DNA of 64,000 bases from Gloeophyllum trabeum ATCC 11539 (taxonomy: Eukaryota; Basidiomycota; Agaricomycetes; Gloeophyllales; Gloeophyllaceae): contig NW_006920410.1 of the NCBI RefSeq assembly GCF_000344685.1, positions 3,335,922-3,399,921 on the forward strand. The letters run 5' to 3'. Below the pieces are notes generated by a model. The model saw only the letters and a program-made list of their open reading frames with translations, was not told the origin of the DNA and did no database searches. Of the stretch, positions 1 to 11,132 are shown one piece after another (the stretch's first letter is position 1; each line of letters opens with the position of its first letter). The position numbers and the translations under genes are program-made.

Positions 1-606
1 CTGGAGCCCCCACAAGGGATATGCTCCAATCACAGCACCGCCAATAGGTTCGAGCCCTTCACGGCCATGACCTCGGACATGATTGGCAACTGGTCATTCA
101 TAACTGAAGGCTTGATACCTTCTGTATCCTTCCGGAACTCGGGTTCACTCGGGAGTCAGTCCAACTCGGCCTATTACCTATTACTGCTGGGAACGATCTG
201 CGCTGGCCTGGCTTTCCTCCTGTCGGTGCTTCCTCGATGAATCCTCTGGGATAGCTACTTATCTGATGTCATGCGTGTAGGGGCATGGCCAAACAGACCA
301 TCACGTTTCTGGCTTCAAGTATTTTGGCCATACTGGGCAGCATTTTCCTCCTCGCTGGGGCAGCGATATGGACGGCTGTCGTCCACAAAGCTGCGAGCGT
401 CAATGACCTAGTGGTGGGATCGTCGAGCTCCCCGACACCACTCGGAATCACCATTTCTGTGGGAAACGGAATATACCTTGCTTGGGCAGCCTTTGCATGC
501 TTGGTGGTATCGATCCTTCCCTACATGACCAGGTACGGTTCTCCCATGTTAGCAGCTCATTTCATTGTCTAAATGCACACCCAGCTGTTGCACATACCGA
601 GGATAA
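1..606 (+). CDS. SUR7/PalI (Rim9)-family membrane protein, 3' part only
   Basis: The 5' end lies outside the window. Exons are <1..225, 297..532 and 585..606 (GTGCTT and GTACGG donors), giving 160 residues to a TAA stop. Three hydrophobic stretches are visible: one around YYLLLLGTICAGLAFLLS, a second (TITFLASSILAILGSIFLL) and a third after the ISVGNGIYLAWAAF motif, ending in PYMTSCCTYRG. This ISVGNG-YLAW-A-PY--SCC pattern is characteristic of fungal SUR7/PalI four-transmembrane proteins, which act at the plasma membrane in eisosomes or in alkaline-pH (Rim/Pal) sensing. Which branch of the family this is cannot be decided without the N-terminal loop. The first intron (226..296) is the least certain border: GTAG at 280 is an alternative acceptor but breaks the frame. 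Confidence 0.8.
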
Positions 607-945
607 GGAGCTGGAATCCTCCACCTGTACTGACGACCAACGCGACACCTTGTACATCCGAACTCGCGTTTTACGAATACTTACCTGTAGGATATGAAAA
701 TAACGACCACGCATTGCTCTGTAATACCTTGCATATACGTAGAAGGCATAAGCTCTCGCATAAACATCCGTGAACTTAAGAGAGATACGGACAACAGTAG
801 GTCATATTTGGCGAGACGGAAGCATTAATATTCGTGCGAAGGAGTCCGATCGATGGCTGTGCGCCCTGTAAGGTGCTTGTGAAAAGTGAAGCGTCCCTCC
901 ACACACTGCAGCGCGTTCTGCGCGACTGCGTCTCTCCCAACCTCG
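607..945. other. Intergenic, SUR7-like to CBP3
   Basis: This stretch must hold the terminator of the upstream gene and the promoter of CBP3. I see no convincing coding frame. An in-frame GTG at 886 extends the CBP3 frame upstream, but it is not an ATG. Confidence 0.5.
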
Positions 946-2223
946 ATGTCGCGCTCAATGCTGGCGCGTTCTCCGATTAAAATATCTCATCAACTACGAG
1001 GCAACGCTCAGCGATATGCCATACGCGCTGCTAGTCAAGCTGCAACGGTGACCAAGTCAAAATCTTTGCCAGAAAAACCGGCTGCCTCGCTCGGGTCTCC
1101 GCCTCAGCAGACATGGCTCACGAGATACTTGAAGGAACATCCAGCAGCAATGAACGTTTTCATGAGGTTCAGCAGACTCCTAGGATACGGTAGCCCCAAG
1201 CAACTCGCGGCGAGACGCGCCCTCGCGCTTTACCGGGGTGTATGCGTCAATAAAGCAGACGAAGAGCAGAAATTCTGGCAACTAGGTGGGTCTGATTTCC
1301 GACGCATATAGCATCCTCAAGGTGCTATCACCTGGAGGGCTCTCCGTGACCCTAGCCTGGAGCTATGTCTTCTCTCAATCTGAAGTTCCCCCTGCTGACG
1401 CACCGCCACCCGCCACCTCCTCTGCGCCCCACCAGAGTGCGACCTCCCGCCGACCTTCCAGTCCTGGTTCACAATCACGAACTTGCACGTCTGGCTGCTC
1501 ATCGTGCGCCTGCGCGCGCTGCCGCCCCCGCACGGGATGAACCACATCCAGGCGCTGCTCGACCACTTCTTCATGGACGTCGAGGACCGCATCCGCGCGA
1601 TTCTGCAGCCGCGCACGTTCGAGGCCGCGCAACGCACGCCGCCCAGCTCCGCGTTCTACCCGAACCGCCGGCGCGACGAGGGGCCCGAGGCGGGCGTCAC
1701 TGAGGACGGAGAGAAGAAGCCGCTGCGCAAGAACGCGCCCGAGAGCCTCGTGTCCCGCCAGATGAAGATCTTCCGCGACCAGTACCAGGGGATGGCGATG
1801 GCGCTCGACCTGGGCGTGGTGAAGGGCGACGCGGAGCTCGCCGGCGCGGTATGGCGAAACTTCCTCGGCGCGCGGGGCGCGCGCGGGATCGTCTACGCGG
1901 AGGACGGCGACGCGCTCGCTGGGCAGCCCGCATTCCGGCGCTCGGTGAACCCCACGGACAAGAGCCTGCAGAGCGTGTCGAACGACAAGCTCGAGGCGGC
2001 GGAGACGGAGGACGACCAGTCGGGCGTGCACGACTACTTCCCGCACGAGGCGGACAAGTACCTCGCGTACCCGGAGCTGATGAAGACGCTCGCGACGTAT
2101 ATACGCAAGGAGCTCGTGCGCCTGGGGAGGGTGAGCGACGAGGAGATCATGGGGTCAATGCAGCCCGGGAAGGAGTTTGACGGCGTGGAGAAGTTGAAGT
2201 TTGGGCCCATCAAGGGACACTGA
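946..2223 (+). CDS. CBP3: Ubiquinol-cytochrome c chaperone CBP3 (UQCC1 family)
   Basis: Two exons, 946..1285 and 1436..2223, encode 375 residues. The start is the first ATG of the frame (MSRSMLARS...); the basic, Ser/Ala-rich beginning looks like a mitochondrial presequence. The splice at codon 114 (CTA G|AG TGC) rebuilds FWQLECDLPPTFQSWF, the hallmark of the Cbp3 family, followed by TITNLHVWLL. In yeast Cbp3 with Cbp6 binds newly made cytochrome b at the mitoribosome exit and starts complex III assembly. Exon 2 is strikingly G+C-rich with C/G-ending codons, so long spurious frames appear on the opposite strand. The 150-nt intron is long for this locus, but I see no extra exon in it. The C-terminus is charged and ends KFGPIKGH. 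Confidence 0.93.
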
Positions 2224-2617
2224 GGGGCGCTGTCTGGGTCACTGCACGAAGAAAGTACTGTAGAACATACAGCTAGTTGTAATGTAACTCCCTACTCTTC
2301 CGCATATTCGTAGATAACTTAGAGTGGTATACAGCGTAACTCCGACATACCGCGTTATACGGCCATTCACGCTCCTCTTATTCCCGAGCGGACAGGATTT
2401 AATGATGCCATCCCACTGAAACTGGTGCGTCTGTGAGGAGATGCCAGGTTGTGTACTCCGAAACTTGCGGGAAACCATGGAATTACGCATCAGTAACAGA
2501 ACAGGCCAAGACTGCCTTACTCATCACACAGGATCTCCAACTAGTGTATAAAGGGGAACATCACAGGTCGGTTCGACCACAAACTCAGCCTCACATCGCC
2601 ATTCGCACGAACAAACA
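2224..2617. other. Intergenic, CBP3 to NmrA-like gene
   Basis: Terminator of CBP3 and promoter of the NmrA-like gene. Apart from the TATA box near 2547 nothing specific is recognised. Confidence 0.5.
2547..2553 (+). promoter_or_regulatory. TATA box of NmrA-like gene
   Basis: TATAAAG sits 71 bases upstream of the ATG at 2618, a usual spacing for a fungal TATA promoter with a short 5' leader. Confidence 0.6.
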
Positions 2618-3544
2618 ATGTCGCAGCTATCATCCGTTCTCTTACTCGGTGCTGGAGAGCTGGGGACAGCCATCCTCAGCGGTCTGGCCAAAAAGTATAC
2701 CCTGGGGAGTATCCAACTCGCACTATGCCTCCGACCTCAGACGATTTCCGACACAAAGAAGACACAGCGCCTTCGCGATCTCGCCAGCCCGCACACGCTC
2801 GAGCTCGTCAGCGGGGACCTCGGCAGCGACAGCGCGGCCGAGCTCGCCACAAAGTTCGCGCGGTTCGACGTCGTGATCGGGTGCACTGGCTACGCCGCCG
2901 GGCGCGGGACGCAAGTGAAGATCTGCGAGGCGGTCCTCAAGGCGGGCGTGAAGCGCTACTTTCCGTGGCAGTTCGGCGGGGACTACGATGCGATCGGCCG
3001 GGGGAGCGCTCAGGACCTATTCGATGAGCAGCTGGACGTACGAGATATGCTGAGGGCACAGGACAAGACGCGTTGGGTGATAATCAGCACGGGGATGTTC
3101 ACGAGCTTCCTGTTCGACGACAGCTTTGGGCTGGTGGAAAGGAAGGAAGACGGGGAGATCGTGGTGCGCGGGCTGGGGAGCTGGGAGAACCGGATCACGG
3201 TGACCGCGGTGGAGGATATCGGCAGGATCACAGCGGAGGTGGCCATTGACGAGTCCATCGAAGGGGTCGTGTATGGCGCGGGCGAGACGATCACATGCGA
3301 GAGACTGGCGCAGCTGGTCGAGGCAGCGATGGGCAAGGACGCGAGGGTGACGAGGGAGCTGTGGACGCTCGACCAGCTGAGAGAAGCGTTGAGGCAGGAC
3401 CCGCTGAACCCGCTGAAGAAGTACCGAGTCATCTTTGCGGAGGGGAAAGGCGTCAGCTGGGACATCGAGCGCACGATTAATTACCAGAGGGGCATCGATA
3501 CGACGGATGTAGCGCGATGGCTGAAGCTGCACGCAATTAATTAG
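2618..3544 (+). CDS. NmrA-like / isoflavone-reductase-type NAD(P)-binding protein
   Basis: An intronless 308-residue protein. The N-terminus LLLGAGELGTAIL is a Rossmann dinucleotide-binding loop (GxGxxG). DVVIGCTGYAAGRGTQVKI followed by KAGVKRYFPWQFGGDYD matches the NmrA-like / isoflavone reductase branch of atypical short-chain dehydrogenases, where the region after RYFPWQFG shapes the substrate pocket. A later segment (ITVTAVEDIGRI) is the usual second conserved block. Members are NAD(P)H-dependent reductases of phenolic or other secondary compounds, or redox-sensing regulators; the substrate cannot be read from sequence. The ATG follows a TATA box by 71 bases. Lack of introns contrasts with most neighbours and is common for this oxidoreductase family in fungi. 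Confidence 0.88.
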   Translation: MSQLSSVLLLGAGELGTAILSGLAKKYTLGSIQLALCLRPQTISDTKKTQRLRDLASPHTLELVSGDLGSDSAAELATKFARFDVVIGCTGYAAGRGTQVKICEAVLKAGVKRYFPWQFGGDYDAIGRGSAQDLFDEQLDVRDMLRAQDKTRWVIISTGMFTSFLFDDSFGLVERKEDGEIVVRGLGSWENRITVTAVEDIGRITAEVAIDESIEGVVYGAGETITCERLAQLVEAAMGKDARVTRELWTLDQLREALRQDPLNPLKKYRVIFAEGKGVSWDIERTINYQRGIDTTDVARWLKLHAIN

Positions 3545-3830
3545 CCCTGTACCTTGGATTTTTCGAATTTATAATGCTGGTCGAATGGTATAATTGCCGC
3601 CTGAGAAACACGGACGATCCTGGAAGAGTAATGAGACGGGGCAGACTCGGAAAGAAACGCGTCGAGACGAGTGCTATACGCCGAGACCTGATTGGTTCCC
3701 GAAATTTTGGGCCGCACTGCTAAATTGGCCGATTGAGCAGTGTCGAGCTTTGCTGTACGCTCGGCTTTCTTCAGGACTCTATCCTCTGGCACTCCTCCTC
3801 GCTCGTTCCCCGTCTCCCTGCCGGTCAGCC

Positions 3831-5003
3831 ATGTCTCCCCCAGTCAGCAAAAAGGGCAGCGAGTCCGGCACCGCTCGAGTCCTCGGTGCTGGAACCTCTG
3901 GTGAACTGCGCTATTGCCTTGTTATTAAATGGGAGTTAATAGAGCCCCAGGTGTCGCCGAGCTGTTGATCTTCCACCCGGTGGACACGATCGCGAAGCGT
4001 CTCATGAGTAACAAGCAAAAGGTGCGTCAGCCCAGCTCTCCCGGCTTCCCCCACTCACCACCTGTCCCCCCTCCTAGGTCTCGCTATCCACGCTCTCTCC
4101 CATCATCTTCCGCGACCAGGCCAACGCATCCCTCGGCAAGCGCTTCTTCTCACTCTTCCCCGGGCTCGGCTATGCAGCAGGCTACAAAATCGCCCAGCGG
4201 ATATACAAGTTCGGTGGGCAGCCATGGTTCAACGACCTCATCACGCGACACTACAAGACCGAGTTTACGAATACGTTCGGAGAGCGCAAGGGCAAGATGA
4301 TGATGCAGGCGACGGCTGGGAGGTGAGCAGCTGTGGATAATCGATGGTGTCGGCCTGGCTGATGGATTACGGCTAGTTTGACGGGTATCGGTGAAGTGGT
4401 GAGCTTGACGGGAGTTACCTAGGATTGTGGCAGAATAACTGATTCGGTGCGTAGGTACTGCTACCACTGGATGCCCTCAAAATCAAAAGACAGGTCAATC
4501 CGGAAGCCTTCCGGGGACGAGGCGTCATCCGGATCTTCCTGGAGGAAGGTACGACTCTATACCGCGGGTGGGGCTGGACAATGGCACGAAACGCCCCTGG
4601 TAGTTTCTCAGTAAGCACCGTCATCTACCTTTCCTCATCACCTCTTCACTGACCCCGTCCCATATAGCTTTTCGGCGCGTCAGCCGTAACGAAAGAGTAC
4701 GTCCTCGGCGTCAAGGATTACTCCAAGGCCACTTGGACACAAAACTTCATCGCCTCCATCGCGGGCGCAGTCGCGTCCATCACCGTCGCAGCCCCGCTCG
4801 ACGTCGTCAAGACGCGCATCCAGAACGCCAACTTTGAGAACAAGGTCTCCGGCGTAGTCGTGATCAAGGAGCTGCTGAAGAATGAGGGCCCGCTCGCGCT
4901 GTTCAAGGGCTTGACGCCGAAGATTCTGGTTGTCGGCCCGAAGCTTGTCTTCAGCTACACGATTGCGCAGTCGTTGATTCCTTGGTTTGGGAAATATGTG
5001 TAG
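3831..5003 (+). CDS. GGC1: Mitochondrial GTP/GDP carrier (SLC25 family)
   Basis: Six exons (3831..3900, 3951..4021, 4078..4322, 4377..4398, 4455..4610, 4668..5003) give 299 residues, the normal length of a mitochondrial carrier. All three signature repeats are visible after the odd-numbered helices: HPVDTIAKR, LPLDALKIKRQ and APLDVVKTRIQ (PxDxxK/R pattern). The ELLIFHPVDTIAKRLMSN and FPGLGYAAGYKIAQRIYKFG segments are typical of Ggc1/Yhm1, the inner-membrane GTP/GDP exchanger that supplies GTP to the matrix and affects iron homeostasis in yeast. Exon 4 has only 22 nt. The start at 3831 gives a short hydrophilic leader before helix 1. An upstream C/T-rich tract (CTCCTCGCTCGTTCCCCGTCTCC, given here only as positions 3795-3817) probably holds the transcription start. 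Confidence 0.93.
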
Positions 5004-5275
5004 AGGCTTTGAGGGTATTGGATAGACGTCTCGGTTCTTGCATATATCACATCTAATAGACATCTAATCACCACTTACACTGACTGCCTGTCAGAGTGAA
5101 GAGAAGAGAAGCACCGGCAACATCTTCCTATTGAATCATGTATGTGCTTGTGATCAAGGGTGATATTAGTGACGGCATTACGGTTGCTATCGACTACAAG
5201 ACAGCGTATACAGTGCACAAAAACATTACAACGTCAAGAAGGACAAGTCCGACAAGAACAAGAACAAAAGATACT

Positions 5276-5359
5276 AGCCCACCGCGAGGGTCGAACTCGC
5301 AGCCTTCAGATCGCCTAGTCGTAAGAGTCTGACGCTCTATCCGATTGAGCTAGGCGGGC
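5276..5359 (-). tRNA. tRNA-Lys (anticodon CTT) with 10-nt intron
   Basis: On the minus strand an 84-nt cloverleaf begins GCCCGCC and ends GGTGGGCT. The acceptor stem is complete with one G-T pair. The D arm (TAGCTCAATCGG) and T arm (GCGAG-TTCGACC-CTCGC) are intact. The anticodon stem TCAGA/TCTGA encloses CTCTTA, so the anticodon is CTT (lysine, AAG codons). A 10-nt intron (5312..5321) lies one base 3' of the anticodon, the standard position. A near-identical copy lies at 59906..59989. Confidence 0.93.
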
Positions 5360-6191
5360 TTGTCATGGATAATTATCCGTGGCTTTACCAACGTCTTTGC
5401 AAACAATTGTGGCTTGCAAGAATGAACGGAAGGCCACATCAACACCTGTCCGATGGTTAGTCACTGCAAGCTTGCAAGTGATGGACCAGAATGTCACTGG
5501 CCATGACAGACGAAGACATGGCGGTACGAATCGTTACGGTTTCCTGGTAGCTGCGACGGTCTGCGATGCGGGCGGGGAAAAACTCAGACTGGGGAATATC
5601 AGGGCCCCCGTGACATGGGCGCTACTCACTGCGCGGCATGCTGAGAATCTGAGCGCTATGTGAGCATCGCCATCGGTATGACTTGACCGTAGAAATCGAT
5701 GTTCGCCAAGGTTAGACGTGGAGAACTGAGAATACATAGGCTGATATTTGAGTTCCTGGACCGAGGGACATGAGGCAACCCCGCGATGCTGGAAGAACCG
5801 TCCCCTGTTCCACCTCGCGGCACGGTATGAAGTCAGGATGACAGCAGGCAGTAGAGTCGCATATTTAGGGCAGCTGTCGTCAAGCGTGTAATCATAGGCA
5901 GAGCAAATATGGGACAAGAGCTAACTGACTGACGGGGAGGAACTGACTGGAAGGCGGTAGCTGTCGGCGAAACAAGGTACCAGGTGCCGCATCGTATTCG
6001 CTGGACGGAACCAAGCGGCGCCTGCCAGACTCATGTCACTCCCACGCTTCGCGGGCGGTCGACTTGCACGGAGCGGCCTTCGTCCCCGTCTGGATCCCTC
6101 CTATTTTCTTCCCTCACCTCCATCACCTCTGAGTCGCTCAGTGCCGTCGTTCCTTCCTTTAGAGCTTCTCATTGTCTAATACTGCTCTGTG
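5360..6191. other. Intergenic, tRNA to glucanosyltransferase
   Basis: An 830-base non-coding stretch with no convincing gene. It must contain the promoter of the downstream cell-wall gene; a C/T-rich tract (about 6085-6125) near its end is typical of transcription start regions in these fungi. Confidence 0.5.
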
Positions 6192-8119
6192 ATGTGGGCG
6201 ACCGCTCGACGAGTGACCGCTGGTTTGGCTGCTGCAGCCGCTCTCTTCACCGGCGTGCAGGCCATTGCCAAAGTCTCGAGGGGTGGGCGCTACCTCTACA
6301 CGGACGATGGCAACAGGTTCTATATCAAGGGTGTTGCGTACCAGCCCCAAGGTATGTTCTGGTGTGATAGCGAATGGGTTTTCAAGGGGTACTCAATCCT
6401 CTGTAGGTGATGTTGTCGCTAGCTCGGACAACGCCTTTGGAGAGCCATCAACGTTCACCGATCCCTTGGCGAACGACACTGCCTGCAGCCGCGACTTGCC
6501 TTATCTGCAACAGCTCGGCGTGAACACCGTTCGAGTGTACAGCGTCAACTCGTCTCTGAATCATGATAGCTGCATGCATGCGCTGAGCGGTGCCAACATT
6601 TACGTGATGTGAGTTTGCAGTCGCTGCTTCGTCAATAGCATGCTGATCCGTTCGGTGTAGTATCGACCTGTCCCTTCCCCTTAACGGCTCATTCGATCGT
6701 AATGCTCCTGCTTGGACAACCAGTCTGCTTGATCAATATATCACGACCATTGATGCTTTCTCCGGTTACGATAACGTCTTGGCCTATAATGTTGGAAACG
6801 AAGTGGTCATTGCGGCCAACGGGACGGGAACGGCAGCCTTCATCAAGGCAGCTGCTCGAGACGTCAAGGCTTACCTGTATGTTTTGGGTGCAGAGCCTAC
6901 TCCGCCTAGCTGCTGACGCTCCTGTAGCGCGTCCAAATCGTATAACGCCTTAGTTGGTTACGCCGCCATTGACGGTACCCCCACTTGGCGTGATCCTCTA
7001 GCCAACTATCTGTCTTGTGACCCTTCCAGCAGTAACTCTGGTTCCACTGCTTTGGACCTTTATGGCTTGAACAACTAGTTAGTGGGTTGTCGCATCGAAG
7101 TTGCACATACTGACGTTCTCTCCAGCGAATGGTGTGGAGACTCGACGTACCAGGCATCCTACGCGGGTACCAATGGTGATTATGCTGGCTACAACATCCC
7201 GGCCTACTTCAGCGAGTTCGGTTGTGTCACCAGCGGAGAGTCTCGCACGTTCCAGGAGGTTTCGGCTATCTACAGCAGCCCCATGACCGATGTCTGGTCC
7301 GGAGGACTTGCGTTCTCCTACTTCCCTGCTTCGAGTTCAGCCGGTCAGTTCGGTCTCGTCACCATCGACGGCAACTCGGTTACCCCGAGCACGGATTTCA
7401 ACAATCTGAAGACGCAGTACGGCTCCGTGTCTCCGCCGAACTCGCCAAGCTCCAGCAGTGCCGGGTCGACCCAGTACCCCTCGTGCCCCGGCCAGAACGA
7501 CACTTTCTTGGCCTCCACGACTCTCCCGCCGACCCCCAGCGATGCAGAGTGTGGCTGCATGGCCGGCGCGCTCAGCTGCCGGTTCACGCCGCCGTCGTCC
7601 AATGATACTGCTACCGTTGGAGCTCTGCTCAACTACGGCTGCTCTCTCTTGGGCCAAGCAGGCCTCAGCTGCAACGACATCGCCGCGAACGGGTCCACTG
7701 GTACTTACGGCCGTGCTTCGTTCTGTGATCCTGGTTAGTGATTTCACTACCGACTTGTATTACCCTCGGACTGAGCTTCGTCTTCTCTAGAAACCAAGCT
7801 CTCCTATGTGATGAGCCAGTACTACGAGTCTCAGAACAAGAACCAGCAGGCTTGCAGCTTTGGCGGCAACGGCACCGTGCACTCCACTTCGGCCTCGGCC
7901 TCCGCTGTCGCCAGCTCGTGTATCGCCAACCCCTCCGCAACGTTCACGCCCAGCGCCCCAGCCTCTGCAACTGGAGGCTCGAGCACTGGGGGTAGTGGAT
8001 CCTCGGGATCCAACCACAGTGGTGCCCTCTCAGGGTTCAGCTTGGACTCGCGCGCTATCTTTGGAGTGGGTTTGATGATTGTTGTCAGCGCCTTTGGAGG
8101 CATTGCTACCTTGGCTTGA
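6192..8119 (+). CDS. GH72 beta-1,3-glucanosyltransferase with X8 (CBM43) module, GPI-anchored (GAS/GEL family)
   Basis: Six exons (6192..6351, 6407..6608, 6661..6876, 6928..7077, 7126..7733, 7791..8119) encode 554 residues. A signal peptide (about 1-24, MWATARRVTAGLAAAAALF...) is followed by the GH72 domain: YIKGVAYQPQG, NTVRVYSV, and the two catalytic glutamates in YNVGNEV (about 166) and FSEFGC (about 272). After a Ser/Pro linker comes a cysteine-rich X8 module (CGCMAGALSCRF ... GASFCDP region), then a Ser/Gly-rich stretch and a hydrophobic tail (FGVGLMIVVSAFGGIATLA) that fits a GPI anchor signal. The enzyme would cut and rejoin beta-1,3-glucan chains outside the plasma membrane, elongating cell-wall glucan. 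It corresponds to the Gas1/Gas2 subtype with the X8 module. Every intron keeps phase. Confidence 0.95.
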
Positions 8120-8460
8120 GCAAAATGTATCTCGTGATTGTTGATCTCCTATAGGAGCTATGGACCTACGTTTAATATTCGTATTACTCGCATACCAGCG
8201 TATTGGACTTCCGAAGGATTTGACTAGTCTCAGACGATGGACGATGTGGCTTGTATATCTCTACACTATTGTGCTCTATCTAGGTTCTCGTGTACAGCAC
8301 GTTATTATTCAGGTAGCCCCGTTGCTTGTCTCCACAGTCAGATGTTGCATTGAGGGTGGCTGTGCACGGGAATACGATCGGAGTTTGAAAGGCGTGTTTT
8401 GCCCTGTCTGAGGTGCCGTGTCGTCTTCAACCTCCGACTTCGTCGTAAAAATTGGCAACA
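8120..8460. other. Intergenic, glucanosyltransferase to RRM gene
   Basis: Short spacer with the 3' end of one plus-strand gene and the promoter of the next. I see no further feature. Confidence 0.45.
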
Positions 8461-10422
8461 ATGGCCGCATCCCCTGCTGCAGCTGGCGCAGAGCCTATGG
8501 ACCAAGATAAGTGGGCTCCTTCAGATCAGGACGCTATGGGTCCTGCGGGTGACGGTGCTGGTAACGGTGCTCCTCCGCCTTCGGATGACCGGATGGCCCA
8601 GGATACCGAGAATCCTGACTACAGTCGCAGCGCTAACGGCGGTGAAGCGGCTGCTCCTGATCCCCCTGGAAGTGCGAATGGGAAGTCTGGCTCTGAGCGC
8701 CGCGAAAAACAAGTAAAGGTGCTTAGCTTTCTTTTGTGTCTTCCTTGGCTCGGGCTGTGTCGGTGCGCTGGTTCCTGTCGCTTGTCATTGGGTTTGCTGT
8801 TTTCTTGGACTCCTCGGTCCCAGAGTCTGGTCTTTCACCTGTGCTTTTGCCCGAGCCGTTGGTCTTCCTGTCTGGACTGCTTGTTCACTTCCTGCTCTGC
8901 AGCCGAATAAGGTCTACATTGGCGGCTTGCCTGAACATACGCGCCGGGAAGACCTTCAAAGTTGCTTTGGAAAGATTGGCAATATAGTCAACATCGAACT
9001 GAAGTAAGTTCCATCTCCTTGGGTGTATTACAGTGTAGTGACTAATTATTTTCCTGCCATCAGAATTGGCTATGGTTTTGTCGTATGTTTTGAGCTTGCT
9101 TGCTGATGAGAGTGGCGCTGATACATGGGTATCGCAGGAATTCGACAGTAAAGAAGCTGCGGAGGAGAGCGTTGCTAAGTACAACGAGGGTTATTTCATG
9201 GGAAATAAAATCCGTGTCGAGCTCTCCCATGGTGGAGGTAGGACCCAAAAATACTCTAGTGACCCTGGCGCTTGCTTCAAATGCGGCCAATTGGGTCATT
9301 GGGCAAGGCAAGCTCCGTCTCATAGGTTCAAGGTCTGTTTCTGACTACTATCACGTTATAGGGAATGTCCCAACCATCCCCTCTCAGGGTGCGTGCTCTC
9401 CGAGATCGCTATGAAATTAACCTTACATTTTCACAGTGGTGGTGGACGCCGTGACTCATCCCTCATAGACCGCATTCAGCCACCCCGTGATTATCTTCCA
9501 CCTCCCCCAAGGGACTACCCGCCCTACAGGGATGATTATGGGAGGTACCCGCCTCCTCCTCGGGATCCTCGCTACTACGATTATCCCCCTCTGCCTCCTC
9601 CGGGACGTGAGTATAGAAGACCGCCTACGCCGCCCAGAGACTACCGTGATTACCCTGGTGCACCCCCTCCGCGCTCCTCTCGTGACCCTGAGGATTTCAG
9701 AGGCAGGCCGCCTCCTCCTCCTCCTTCGTCTCGCTACGAGTCTAGACCTGGCTATTATCCTCCGGATGATCTGCCCCCGCCAGGGTATCCCCCTCGTGGA
9801 TATCCCCCGCCTCCGCCCCCTCGAGACTACTATGATAGATATGAGCGGAGGCCACCCCCTCCTGGGGAGAGGTATGGATCTTACCCTCCTCCTAGCGCTA
9901 GCGCCAGGCCAAGGACCCCGCCTGGTGCTCCCCTTCCCCCTCCCCGCGCTCGCGACGACTACGAGAGGCCTCCGCCAGCACGGTTTGTACACAGGCTTAT
10001 GTCACTGTACGCTGAGCTAAATTCTGTTTTAGTGACTATCCTCCACCGCCTTCGGAAGGTCGCGCCCGCCCAGTAAGTCCGCCGCCTTCGCGTTATGCGG
10101 ACTATCCTCCTCGGGCAGGTAGCACTGAAGCACCACCTGCGCGGTACCGGTCAGTGCCGCTCATTGTGCCTCCTACCTGCTTTTGACTCACCATCCCGTT
10201 ATAACTCAAAGCAGTCGTCGTTCTCAGAGTCCTCCTCCTCGTGGTTCTTCCAGTGCTGCAGGCTATGACTCTGGTTACCCACCTAGTTCTCGTGCTCGGG
10301 ACTTGGGTTATGCTGGCGGTGGCGGACCTCCATCTCCCCCAAGGAGCAGTAGCGCTCGCGACTATCCTCGCAGTTCTCGAGATGTTCCTGAACCGTCTGG
10401 CGGTTACAGCAGGAGGCCCTAA
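8461..10422 (+). CDS. RRM plus CCHC zinc-knuckle RNA-binding protein with Pro/Arg/Tyr-rich tail (SR-like)
   Basis: Eight exons (8461..8712, 8903..9003, 9064..9082, 9138..9307, 9362..9388, 9437..9982, 10033..10149, 10212..10422) give 480 residues. An acidic low-complexity N-terminus precedes one RRM: RNP2-like KVYIGGLPEHT and RNP1-like IGYGFV-EFDSKE. Directly after it comes a zinc knuckle CFKCGQLGHWARECP (CX2CX4HX4C), completed only across an intron. The remainder is DYPPPP/RDY/SPPPR-rich with RS and SR pairs. This order resembles SRSF7/RSZ-type splicing factors, so a nuclear role in splice-site choice is likely but inferred. Exons of 19 and 27 nt are present, and intron 9308..9361 begins with GC (GCAAGC), which is required to rebuild the zinc knuckle. 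The 190-nt first intron is unusually long. Confidence 0.87.
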
Positions 10423-11132
10423 ATTGCTATCTCTAAAAATCGACTGTGCTTTGCATGGCGGCTCTGGCTCCGCGGCTCTTCGCCCTATGTCTTCCACTAT
10501 ATGGCCTTGACTTCCTGTCTGATTTCATGTCGGATATCTTAGTAGCTTCTACTTCTGTTCTGTAAGACCCAATATCCGCTTTATGTGCAGTCTTGTGCTT
10601 GGTTCTATCTTCGTCTTGCTTTCGGCCGGCCTTGCCTCGCAGCCTATCCAAACTCACTCCAGCCGCGGCTACTATCTGTTCGGCGTCAGTCCCTTGCATT
10701 CAAACAACTCGGTGCTGTCCGTCCGTTGGCATTGCACATCCATTTCAAACAGTGGATCTCTCAACGAGGCGAAGGCTACTGTTGTGGTGCCCTTGCTCCT
10801 ACAATCTCCATAGCCTACGATGTCTATAGTGGGCGCATGTTCTCGGAACGGTGTAATCACTGTGATGGCCTGCGCGGGAAGGAAAATGATCCACTTATCT
10901 CCTGTTTATATCAGAATGTATAGAGCTACGATTGCTATGGTTATTGTCAGACAATGAATGCTTTTCTGCTAGCAATTATCGACGTTACTACTTAGTCTGG
11001 TGCCTGGTCGACACAGCACGTTGCCCGAAGTTGTGGCAAAATTAGATCGGGCGCTTCTGAGATCTACGGTAATTGCTCTTGAAAACACGTGGCTTTCCCA
11101 ACTTACCGTCATACAATCACCATCGACCGGAC
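10423..11132. other. Intergenic, RRM gene to RhoGAP gene
   Basis: About 700 bases with only short, unconvincing reading frames; presumably the 3' UTR of the RRM gene and the promoter of the RhoGAP gene. Confidence 0.45.

Noticed and set aside
886..945. Upstream extension of CBP3 from a GTG codon
   Set aside because: The frame begins with GTG; the first true ATG is at 946 and is followed by a presequence-like N-terminus.
1375..2046. 223-codon minus-strand frame over CBP3
   Set aside because: Complement of the biased CBP3 exon 2; repetitive Arg/Leu/Val composition.
5138..5332. Open frame ending in SPPRGSNSQPSDRL
   Set aside because: It reads across the antisense of the tRNA-Lys gene; the same peptide appears at the second tRNA copy.
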